From assembly GCA_917880885.1 (NCBI GenBank), contig OU862915.1:33674676-33738675 (forward strand): 64,000 bases of DNA, read 5' to 3'. Below the pieces are notes generated by a model. It did no database searches and was not told the DNA's origin. It saw nothing but the letters and a program-made list of their open reading frames with translations. Source of the stretch: Limnephilus marmoratus (Eukaryota > Arthropoda > Insecta > Trichoptera > Limnephilidae). This document shows, one piece after another, positions 45,974-54,811 of the stretch (position 1 is the stretch's first letter; every line of letters begins with the position of its first letter). Made by a program: the position numbers and the translations under genes.

Positions 45974-46260
45974 TTATACTAATTTGACAGTTTCGAACAA
46001 TGTTTTATTATGGTAGGGGTGAAGCTGTTGCTAGATAATAATGTAGATTGGGTAGGTAGGTATTAGTGTAGAGTGGGTGGGTAGGGGAACAAATCCATGA
46101 TTGGGCTAAATAAAATATTGTCATTTAGCCCAATCATGGATTTGTTCCCCTACCCACCCACTCTACACTAATACCTACCTACCCAATCTACATTATTATC
46201 TAGCAACAGCTTCACCCCTACCATAATAAAACATTGTTCGAAACTGTCAAATTAGTATAA

Positions 46261-46307
46261 GCTTTCCCTGACGAAGGAACGTTTGTTCCGAAACCGGTCG
46301 GATTTGC
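46261..46307 (+). ncRNA. Hammerhead-like ribozyme, right arm of the palindrome
   Basis: Elements in order: stem I 5' strand GCTTTCC, core CTGACGA (46268-46274), extra A, stem II GGAAC-GTTT-GTTCC, GAAA (46290-46293), stem III CCGG (palindrome ACCGGT), cleavage TC (46298-46299), and stem I 3' strand GGATTTGC. Stem I pairs CC/GG, U-A, an internal loop, then GC/GC. The core agrees with CUGANGA..GAAA..UH. Confidence 0.65.
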
Positions 46308-46749
46308 ACATCAAATAAGTGGTTTATACAAAGTAAAATTATTTCATTATTATATTTATTTTATTTTAATTTGTATCTGTTGGGTAGTTGGTATTGTTAG
46401 AAAATATTTGTTTTGATGTTATCCATGTCAGAGTGGTTAGCTCCTTGACTCTGGAAAGAATCGAAAAAATGAATTGAAAAAATGAGTGATTTTCAAGAAA
46501 TACGTGAGTAAACGGGATATTAGGAAATGACCTCCCGGCAAGAAGGGTCTGAGTTCGAGTCTCTGTCGCAACCTAATGTTTTCTGTATGTTCATATCATT
46601 CGTTTAATTAATATTGTTTTAATAACTACAAAAAATATAATTTTTTAATTGGGTTTAAGATTATAATATCCCGGTTTACTTATTTATTTGACGATGCGGT
46701 GGTTAACAAACAATAATACCCATGCCATTTACTGGCAAAATTAATAATA

Positions 46750-46920
46750 TCTTCGTTAGTTGTTTTTGGGGTGTTTTACCGTGTTGCGCTACCTCCTACT
46801 TTAGCCAACATTTCGGACACATCATCAGGGTAGATCCGGTAGAAGGAGGTAGCGCAACACGGCATAACACACCAAAAACAACTAACGAAAATACTTTTGG
46901 CCGTGAAAATCTATAAACGT
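46750..46920. mobile_element. Family C inverted pair
   Basis: GGTAGCGCAACACGGCATAA (plus, 46852-46871) mirrors TTACCGTGTTGCGCTACCTC (46776-46795). The left arm keeps CTGATGATG and CCGAAATGTTGGC on the minus strand but has lost most of stem II. The right arm starts after the ribozyme. It ends with TTTGGCCGTGAAAATCT as in the copies at 14.7 and 42.8 kb. Confidence 0.55.
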
Positions 46921-46924
46921 ATCC

Positions 46925-49900
46925 GAATAATATCTGTCCTAGAACGGTGCCCTGGTGAATACAAGTGAAGAATCTGATGTTTGTGAAGAAGGTGATGGTC
47001 ATTAGTTTTGTCATTGATTTTAACAAATTTTGGGCGATTTGTCAAATAAATTTCGAAGCATTGGACGGCTGTTGTTGATACTAATAGTTTTTTTCTTGTT
47101 GTTAGTATCTACAATCATTTTCAATGTAAGCTGTATTGGGCATTAAGCTTTTAACCCCCCCTTGTACCTATTAATTGTTGGCTGTTTTGTAAAATAAATA
47201 AAGCGAATCAGAACATCGTTGATTAATGTCATCTCTCATCAGTCACCATTAATCATATTGGCCGTTGCTCCGCTTCGCATCGATTGCACCAGCGGTGCAG
47301 CAAAAACCGTGCCTACACGGCCGCTGCACACTGTACAATCAGATGCCCGCTCAATGCACACAAATAATAAATACTAACCTAATGCAATGCAGATGACTGC
47401 AAATGATGAAGATGATGGTGGAGATAGTCGGGTCCGTGTCACGCGATGGAGTGACTTGCACCACCGTTGGTTGGTAACTAATGGAGAAACTGGGCGACCG
47501 CCGAGAGAAGTAGAGCTCGGAAGGGTATGCATCCGCGTCGTATCGCGGTCATATTGCAGAGATCATTGCTTTTGTGCTGTGTTTTGCAGCACTAAAACAA
47601 TGTTAGTGGTTTACGTTGTTATCCGGCCAAGCACTGAATTAAAGGAATCTAATGAATGAAAAATACTTGGCTTTAGCCAACACTATTATTCAACAAGGGA
47701 TCTCGGGCATTATATATTTACTGACTGTAATTTAATGCCCAAAATATTCTATGAATAGTAGGTATTTCTAATCAAGTCAACACTTTCAGGTTGAGCTATA
47801 AACAAATGCCTTATGTTGATCATTAGTGTATCGCAAATGGTCATTACATAATTATTTCTACCCATCGAAATTTACGACCGTTGTCCCCAAAGATATTGGA
47901 ATATAGAATATCTTTGGTTGTCCCCAATCTTGTTTCCAATCCCAATCATCAATTGTTGAAACCCTCCTCAAATGTACAAATACGCTCTTCCCAACGCAAC
48001 TCTCAGACCAACAGGTGAATATAGCGTTACTAAACAAATCACTTAGCTGATCGGAGAACCAGCTTGATCGATCGAAAAGTTGAAACGACGACCGTTAGTG
48101 TTAATTTATTAATATTTTTTTATGGTAGAACGATTAACAACAAATAATAGTGCCTTCGTTTGTCACTTTAAGGTAGGTTACTAATATTTTATTGCTTGCT
48201 ATTCATAATAATAATAATGGCAATATTCTTCTTTTCTTCCGTCTTCAATGAATCCGCCATCTTACTTTCCTTCGTGAATCAGAATGTGTATAACATTGTA
48301 GTTACTAATAATACATACTGTAGATAACATACTACTCGTAACATTCAAAAATACAAAAATTTCCCATTTCGTTTTCTGTGATCGGTAGAAAAAATAAGAG
48401 AAAACCTCCCAATATATCATCACAAGATAGATGTTGTTTTTTTATGATGACGTAAGAGAAAATGCGTTTCTTTTTTCGGCTTGATTGTTACATTTGCTTT
48501 TGTGGATTATTTTTGTATTAGGTAATATGTTTATAAAAAATGACGATAAACATGAAGGATTTTCATCCCAATCCTATTTGATCGCCTTTCTCCGCAGAAA
48601 TATGTCTCAGAAATATAGTTTAGATACTTTTATTTAACTTTTATCAAACCTTATAGTCGATCATTTTATTTCCACCATTGGTTAGTCCTATCAAAAAATC
48701 TTCCTTCGTTGCAATCAGAGTGGCAGTATTTCTTTTTAACTCTTTTTGTGTGTCCAAGGTGCTATGCCTACTCATTTTATTGAGTTGACAATTTCCCTGC
48801 CTTTTACATTAATAATTCATTATTGTGCTTCATTGATTCTGTCTACTGAACAAAATTGCCAAGAAGTGTGATCGATACCGATTTAAAACAAAACTTACTT
48901 CGCCAATTTAAGGCATTTCGACTCTCGAGCCCCCAAACTGACCAATGACATGTTCAAGCAAGAATTTTGATTATTGAAAATGTTGGTTCGTCTTCTCTGT
49001 CATTGATTCCAAGGGCAACTAATATATTTATAATATTATTATTCCCCACCTGTATTCCCACTTATTGAGGTTCATTCTCACGTCTGTTGTACCTAATAAT
49101 AAAAGCTGAATATCACTAGTATTTGTTACTGCTCTTTATAGTTCTTGCGGCCGCGTGTTTACTGCGGTATCGGGTCGCACAATGCATAACCGTAAATATT
49201 TATGATAATTTAATGATTTGCAATCGTTGTGTGTGCGATTTATGTACATATGTACTTGCTTTTGTTCTCTGTTGAATTATGGTAATGAAATTAAGTGATT
49301 GATATAAATGCACAAACTCAAATACAACTCGTAAAATGAAACTTTATACACTGAACTCAAACTTTAGTCAACCGTTGGTGTTTTTCATTCTATCTGTAGT
49401 CTCGATAAACATCTTACACTCTGGAATACACCCTGAAAAGGTTTAAATATTACCCAATAAAAATATATATTGAGTTTCACTTAACAATTATAACAACGAT
49501 CGATTTTCACTGGTCGAACATTTTGTTTCTTAAAAATAGTCGCTACAAATTCATTCAAATGTTTCGGTTTAATAAAATAATTATTTAATTATTTTAAACG
49601 CACATTTACAGTTAACATTACCAAAAATAATAAACATGCATTATATTTTGTTACGTAATAATAAAATTTTAAAATTGTTAAACATTCAGTTGAAAAATAT
49701 CTCTCAGGGGAAAAGTAATTTAATAAGGGAATCACTTTTCCGAGCGGCATTACCAATTGTGAAATTGTCGGGAATATAAAACTGAAATTTTTGTATAACA
49801 TCTGGAATTCAGATATTAACCCTTCGAATAATAAGAAAATAATTTTCTGTCAACTTTTGCCTGTCAAAGTTTGCGCGCAAAATTCCTGGTACTTCCCATG

Positions 49901-50600
49901 CATTTTAAATGTTCCTATTTATTAGTTTTTTTTAACGCTTTTGCAAAAATAAAAATTGTTCTAAAATTTAGATAAAATAATCTTTCCGATATAATTATTA
50001 GAAATCAACATTTTGGTTTATAAATATTAAAATTTTAATATTGGAAATGTAAATTGGCTAAAAAATGCATACCTGCGAATATTTGAATTAAAGTAATTAA
50101 AATAGAATCAACTTCAAATTTTAAATTCAGATTCCTTTTCTAAACAAAATTTGTAATAAAACTATCACCTCACTTTTTATCACTTTCATACAATTTTATT
50201 TTAAAATTAAATGTGGGTTACGTCACAAATAGGCGCAAAATCAAACCGTCACTTTTGATCAGATTTGTAAAATATCTGAACAATCTAGCTCATATAATTC
50301 TAAGACAATGAGAAGCATTATTTCTTTCCGTTTCTAACATAAAAGAAATCACAAATATTTGCATTACAGAAAGAGAGATATCTAACTTTTAATAATGCAC
50401 GGTCGCTCTGGGACAATCTGGGTCTCCTGTTATTATAACGGCATATGATGTTTTGGGACAACTTGGGTCTCCTGTGATTAAACGGGTTAACGTTCAGAAG
50501 ATTATGTGCTATTATCAGCATAGCAGTTTTTCTTCTATCGGTGAGGCAATTAATACTCAGCATGCTGGACAGAAAGGATGATGGATATAACCAGGGATAA
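46925..50600. other. No gene recognised (3.7 kb)
   Basis: A 90-codon open frame at 47387-47659 (+), with DEDDGGDSRVRVTRWSDL near its start, matches nothing I know. It has a compact GC-richer first half and may be a transposon remnant. TTGGGACAACTTGGGTCTCC and GGGACAATCTGGGTCTCC (about 50410 and 50455) are a small local duplication. The remainder is AT-rich. Confidence 0.4.
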
Positions 50601-50614
50601 TTTTTTTTTTTTTT

Positions 50615-50952
50615 TACATGAGCTCCACACAGGAGGCCCTGAGGAACATAATTTCCCTCAGGGCCTATGTCATCTTTATGCTCACCTATGATGCTGTGTG
50701 GAGGGTTTTTTTTAAAGAAAGGAAGGAGAGGAGAGTTCTGGGAAGGAAAAGGGTTTAAGGGGTGGGTAGGAATCTTGGGTTCAGTATGTCCTGGTCATCC
50801 GCCTCCAAGACCTAGACAAACCTCACCCCATGAACCCGGGCACCCCTGCTAAATCGCCAAACGTAGCGAACCACTTGGGGTGACCTATGGCAGAGGTGTT
50901 GGTTATCCAATAAAGGTTCCCGGGGCGGCGGTACCCATTCCCGCCTCCCAAG
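50615..50952 (+). repeat. Interspersed repeat B, most complete end-to-end copy
   Basis: GAGCTCCACACAGGAGGCCC, TTCCCTCAGGGCCTATGTCA, GATGCTGTGTGGAGGG, GAGTTCTGGGAAGGAAAAGG, GAACCACTTGGGGTGACCTA, GGTTATCCAATAAAGGTTCC and ACCCATTCCCGCCTCCCAA. The 5' 75 bp can fold on itself (CCACACAG with CTGTGTGG; AGGCCCTGAGG with CCCTCAGGGCCT). An 11-base insertion is present in this hairpin (near 50678). Confidence 0.75.
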
Positions 50953-51165
50953 TTAGTAATATATAATATCAGTAAGATATAAATATCTCAGAAACTTCTT
51001 TTGTACTTTCTCTACCATTAAAGAGTTAGTTAAATCCAGTGTGTGTCCCCATATTTTTGAGCCGCTATATAACTCTAACGGGTAATTAAAATAAATTGCA
51101 CAATTTTGACGGTAGACCAAATTAAAATTTATTTTGAGTACAATCAATTTGCAAGTATGATGCAT
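50953..51165 (-). pseudogene. Fragment of a second Jockey/CR1-like RT C-terminal region
   Basis: On the minus strand about 70 codons are open and include VEKVQKKFLRYLYL preceded by YSGSKIWGH. This matches the C-terminal pattern (LEY..-W.P then IERVQ-KFLR) seen in the large element at 53.8-58.4 kb. Only this short region remains, abutting an interspersed repeat on the left. Family assignment rests on one motif of about 15 residues. Confidence 0.5.
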
Positions 51166-51575
51166 ATTTATAGCAGTTCAATATCAGTAAGACAGTATAT
51201 TAAACTTTAACAATAACTCTGTGGGTTCACTGATAAACAGGCTACACTTGTGTCGGTCCTACCAAGGGAAACTAAATGGTTCCCTTAATTGTTCGTTTTA
51301 CAAAAAGGGTTTCAACGAGTATCTTCACTCTGTGTTAGCTGAACTCCAAAAGCAGACGGTTTACAAGCCTCTCTTAGTTCAGTCCTGCAAGAGTTTCACC
51401 GGAAGATGCACGGTAAGAACGGGAAAGCAACTTGCCTAGAGTTAATACATGACCTTATATCGGTCATCAAAGCTGTGACATCAACCAACTAAAACTGACC
51501 AATTGCATCCCTCACCCTAAATTAGCAAGAGGCGAAGCGATGCGGGAATGAGAAAGTATTCGAGATCGAAGAACT
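51110..51575 (+). repeat. Diverged dispersed repeat, copy at 5590-5960
   Basis: Same ordered landmarks as the 5.6-kb copy, including CAGTCCTGCAAGAG, CCGGAAGATGCACGGTAAGA and GCGATGCGGGAATGAGAAAG. It abuts the Jockey-like RT fragment at 50953-51165. Confidence 0.6.
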
Positions 51576-51579
51576 AACC

Positions 51580-52819
51580 AATATTGTATAGTTTCAGAAA
51601 TTTGCCTAACAGTTAGACCACCGTTTAAACCGTGTACTATTCATTTCTTCTAAACATAAAATCGATTCTTTCGGATGAGTAGTGGTCAATTCCCTAATTT
51701 AAAAAAAGACCCGTCAAACACAAAACCGGGCATTGATAAAATTACGTTCTGCAAGTCTTTTAGTTTTATTATTATGTTGACAGCTATTTCGGCGTGTAAT
51801 TTCGAACTGTGGTTAGACGACTTTGAGACGACCAATTTATATGATTCTAAATTTCAATTTTGAAGGTTACTTTGAAATTCGTTTTCCCCACATTAAATGT
51901 TAATGCGTTCTTAATTGTTTAATAATGACGTGACTGCTGTTGACTAATTTAAATGTATTAAATTGTTTAGGTCTTGTAAACGTAGGTACTAAGATGCGGG
52001 GAATTAATAATTTTCCTTAATCTATTAATTACTATTATATTAGTGTCATTCGTTCGTCTAACCACAGTTTAAAAATGGCCTTGTAAGTCAAAATAGCTGT
52101 CACAAATACTTGCACAATAACATTATTAAATTTAATTTAAAAATTGAATAAAAACTTTCTACGGATTAAACACAAAAAAATTATATATTGACTATGCATT
52201 TTACTAAATAACGTGAAAAACTTAATCACAAGAAAAAACGATCTACAATATTTTTGCAACACTTAATAATCTCGACATTAAACCGCCTAAATCCAAAACA
52301 CAGTAATAATAATATTTTGAGTTGATATTTTTGTTATTCGAATCCAGTGATTGCGTATTTATTAGCGGCTGTTGTTCTTGACCTTTGCTTATCCGATACA
52401 TTTCTTTGTCCTCCGATTCGCCGGCCGCTTTTTGTAAAGCATGTCACGTCCAATCGTGTGAAAAAGTCACGGATGTAATTCGTGGGAGAATTGAACGAAT
52501 TATATGTATTAACTACTGACATTTGAGTGGCATGGTGTGAATGCAATTTTGGGATTGTATCTTTTGTTTGAAATGTTTCATTTAATGAAGAAAATCCTGT
52601 TTTTTTTAAAGAAAAATACTTGCTAATTTATTAATAGCATATTTGGCACACGTATGTAGGAATAAACGGTATTTAATTGTTTATTAATTTATTTTGCGAT
52701 TGTTTCAAAGACTTGTTTTTCAGGGTCACTAAGATAATTTTGTCAGACAACTATAGCAATTAAATTGATTGACTGCTAATTTTTGTTGTTTAAAACTCTA
52801 TTCACATTATTTAATGGCC
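51580..52819. other. No gene recognised
   Basis: TCGAACTGTGGTTAGACGA (about 51805) is mirrored by TCGTCTAACCACAGTTTAAA (about 52055), with GACAGCTATTT / AAATAGCTGTCA also mirrored. This suggests an inverted-repeat element of about 330 bp (51775-52105) with no coding content. Confidence 0.45.
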
Positions 52820-53272
52820 ATCAAATCGCCCGTCAAGCTGTCGTCGTTGCACGCTTCACGTTTCCCCCTCCCGCGGCCCCTCGTACCGCGAACCACCCAC
52901 GTTCCCCTTCCCCTACTTCGTGCCCTTCTCCAGGATTTTCGTTCGCCTCCCACCATCCATCCTGCCACTAAACCATATGAAATACACTTCTTTTTCAAAT
53001 AATTCGGTGACGTGACCGTAATTTTTTTGCAATTTTCATAACGCCAAAGCTCACCATTATATATAGAAAACTTTGCGGGTATGCGCAAAATGATTCACCA
53101 GAGTTTCGTCGCAATCGGATGAATGGTATAGGAAATAATTTCATAATGACAACTCATCATTATATGTATACAGAAACCTTCGTGGGCATGCGCACAACAA
53201 ATGACCAAAGTCGCAAACGGATGAATGGTTTAAGAACGCATAAGCGTCAAACAAAGAAACATTCATTTTTAT
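52820..53272 (-). mobile_element. Helitron-like non-autonomous element, inverted
   Basis: The minus strand begins TATAAAAATGAATGTTTCTT and contains TTGTTGTGCGCATGCCCACG, GCGCATACCCGCAAAG, GAGCTTTGGCGTTATGAAAA and a purine-rich stretch, in the order of 33239-33531. The extreme 3' end is unclear. Confidence 0.45.
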
Positions 53273-53637
53273 ACAGGGTGTTAAGGGACGTACTTGACTT
53301 ACTTTAACCAGTGATTCCTGACGTAAAAAATGTAAATGAAATTTTGGTCTCCGGTGGTATTTTTTATTTTTTTTCTACAAAAACATAAAAAATGGTAGTT
53401 GTTGAACAGTTGGAGACGGGGTAAGGGGTTCGTCGGACACCCGGCTGAGTGACCAGTGACGACATGTGGAAGAATTTTTTTTTTGTTTGATTTTGAAGAA
53501 AAAATTTTTGAAAAAAATAAAAAAGTCGTCAAAAAAAGTCACCGGAGACCAAAATTTCATTTACATTTTTTACTCCAAATATTTTCAGGAATCACTGGTT
53601 AAAGTAAGTCAAGTACGTCCCTTACCACCCTGTATAA
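53273..53637. mobile_element. Foldback element with TACAGGGTG termini
   Basis: TACAGGGTGTTAAGGGACGT and ACGTCCCTTACCACCCTGTA form long inverted ends (about 110 bp, through AACCAGTGATTCCTG and TTTGGTCTCCGGTG). TA flanks both sides. A further solo end (ACGTCCCTTAACACCCTGTA) lies at 53769-53789. Confidence 0.65.
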
Positions 53638-53768
53638 AAATGAATGTTTCTTTGTTTGACGCTTATTATGCGTTCTTAAACCATTCAACCGTTTGCGACT
53701 TTGGTCATTTGTTGTGCGCATGCCCACGAAGGTTTCTGTATACATATAATTCATTATTAATGTAGTAG
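53638..53768 (+). mobile_element. Helitron-like 5' fragment, mirror of the left flank
   Basis: AAAAATGAATGTTTCTTTGT, TTAAACCATTCAACCGTTTG, TGTTGTGCGCATGCCCACGA and GTATACATATAAT repeat the inverted element left of 53273. The two Helitron-like pieces and the foldback between them form one long interrupted palindrome. Confidence 0.55.
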
Positions 53769-54115
53769 TACGTCCCTTAACACCCTGTATATTAAAGATA
53801 ACGATTAAAATTACTTTTTAGTGCTTTTTTCTAATCAACTAGTATCTGAAGTGACTGCAAAACAGCACCACAGTCTGAGTGCTAAGAAAACAAACAATAA
53901 ACACGTTTAAATTTAACAAACAAACTTCACATCATCCATTTTTTAAATTATTGTTCAACATTGGCTCAGGTACCTTGCACTCTACACTCCAGCGACCGTC
54001 CACCACTACTAACGTGAATGATATACTAGACTGCAAGCAAGCCACTAACCAGGGAAGTCCAACCAACCATTCATTTGTTTTATTAATTTATTTTATCAAA
54101 ATATCAGAACTAATT

Positions 54116-54811
54116 ATGGATGCGCAAGCATATATTTCATTGGCTAAAGACGCCATTAATGCATTAACCAGCATTGTGATGGATCCTAACAATAAATTTA
54201 CCAAAGAGCATATTTCTAAAATAATGCCTAAAACAAATAATATACTTAGCTCCATTGGCCAAATGGCAGCGAGAATGGCTACCTTGGAAGGTGAACTGTC
54301 AGTTTATAAAAATAATCCTCCAATTACAACCACTAATATTCCCTCACACTTGCAAACAAAAAACGTTTGTGAAATAATTGCTGAAATCAATGAACAAAAT
54401 TATAGAGAAAAAAATATCATAATTTGTAATGTTCCTGAAAGTGAAGCATTAACTCAAATAGATATTATGAATAGTGATACCACCAGCGTTAAAAAAATTA
54501 TTTCTGATTTGGACAATTCTACAAGTTCTCTCGAACTGAAAATATACAGAATCGGTAAAAAGGATAATAATAAACCGAGGGGAATCAAAGTTGAGTTCCC
54601 CGAGTCAAAATGGCCTAAAATCTTACTCGGCAAAAAACACTCACTAAAAAATAACATCCGTATGTACCCTGATCAAACATTTGCGCAAAGGAATCAGTTA
54701 AATGATTTAAGAACGGAGCTGAAAAATAGGCAATCTTCCGGTGAGCAAGACATCACAATAAAGTATATTAATAACATCCCAACAATTGTCAAACTATCCC
54801 CAAAAAACTGA
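54116..54811 (+). CDS. ORF1 protein of the non-LTR retrotransposon (RRM-like RNA-binding protein)
   Basis: This 231-residue protein starts at the only ATG (MDAQAYIS) in a longer open frame. Residues about 55-70 are a polar, possibly coiled, stretch (MAARMATLEGELSVY). Residues about 100-190 carry NIIICNVPES and, further on, PRGIKVEFP, the pattern of the RRM-like domain in ORF1 proteins of Jockey/CR1/L1-type elements. These proteins coat element RNA in ribonucleoprotein particles. No CCHC zinc knuckles are visible, so this is the RRM-only type of ORF1. The frame is intact to the TGA at 54809, and the stop is overlapped by a -1 slippery heptamer leading into ORF2. Function is inferred from motif shape and from position before an EN-RT ORF. 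Confidence 0.75.
   Translation: MDAQAYISLAKDAINALTSIVMDPNNKFTKEHISKIMPKTNNILSSIGQMAARMATLEGELSVYKNNPPITTTNIPSHLQTKNVCEIIAEINEQNYREKNIIICNVPESEALTQIDIMNSDTTSVKKIISDLDNSTSSLELKIYRIGKKDNNKPRGIKVEFPESKWPKILLGKKHSLKNNIRMYPDQTFAQRNQLNDLRTELKNRQSSGEQDITIKYINNIPTIVKLSPKN

Larger units (their letters stand above)
45883..46351. repeat. 469-bp palindrome made of two inverted Penelope-type terminal sequences
   Basis: Arms 45883-46111 and 46123-46351 (229 bp each) are inverted copies with no mismatch seen in the parts compared. They are separated by an 11-bp spacer. Each arm ends outward in a hammerhead-like motif. No coding sequence is present. The head-to-head arrangement is like the inverted terminal copies of Penelope-like elements; near-identity of the arms suggests recent origin or gene conversion. 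Confidence 0.85.

Noticed and set aside
47387..47659. Host gene with acidic N-terminus
   Set aside because: Ninety codons with no domain, no convincing splice sites and a second half of random character; not supported as a gene.
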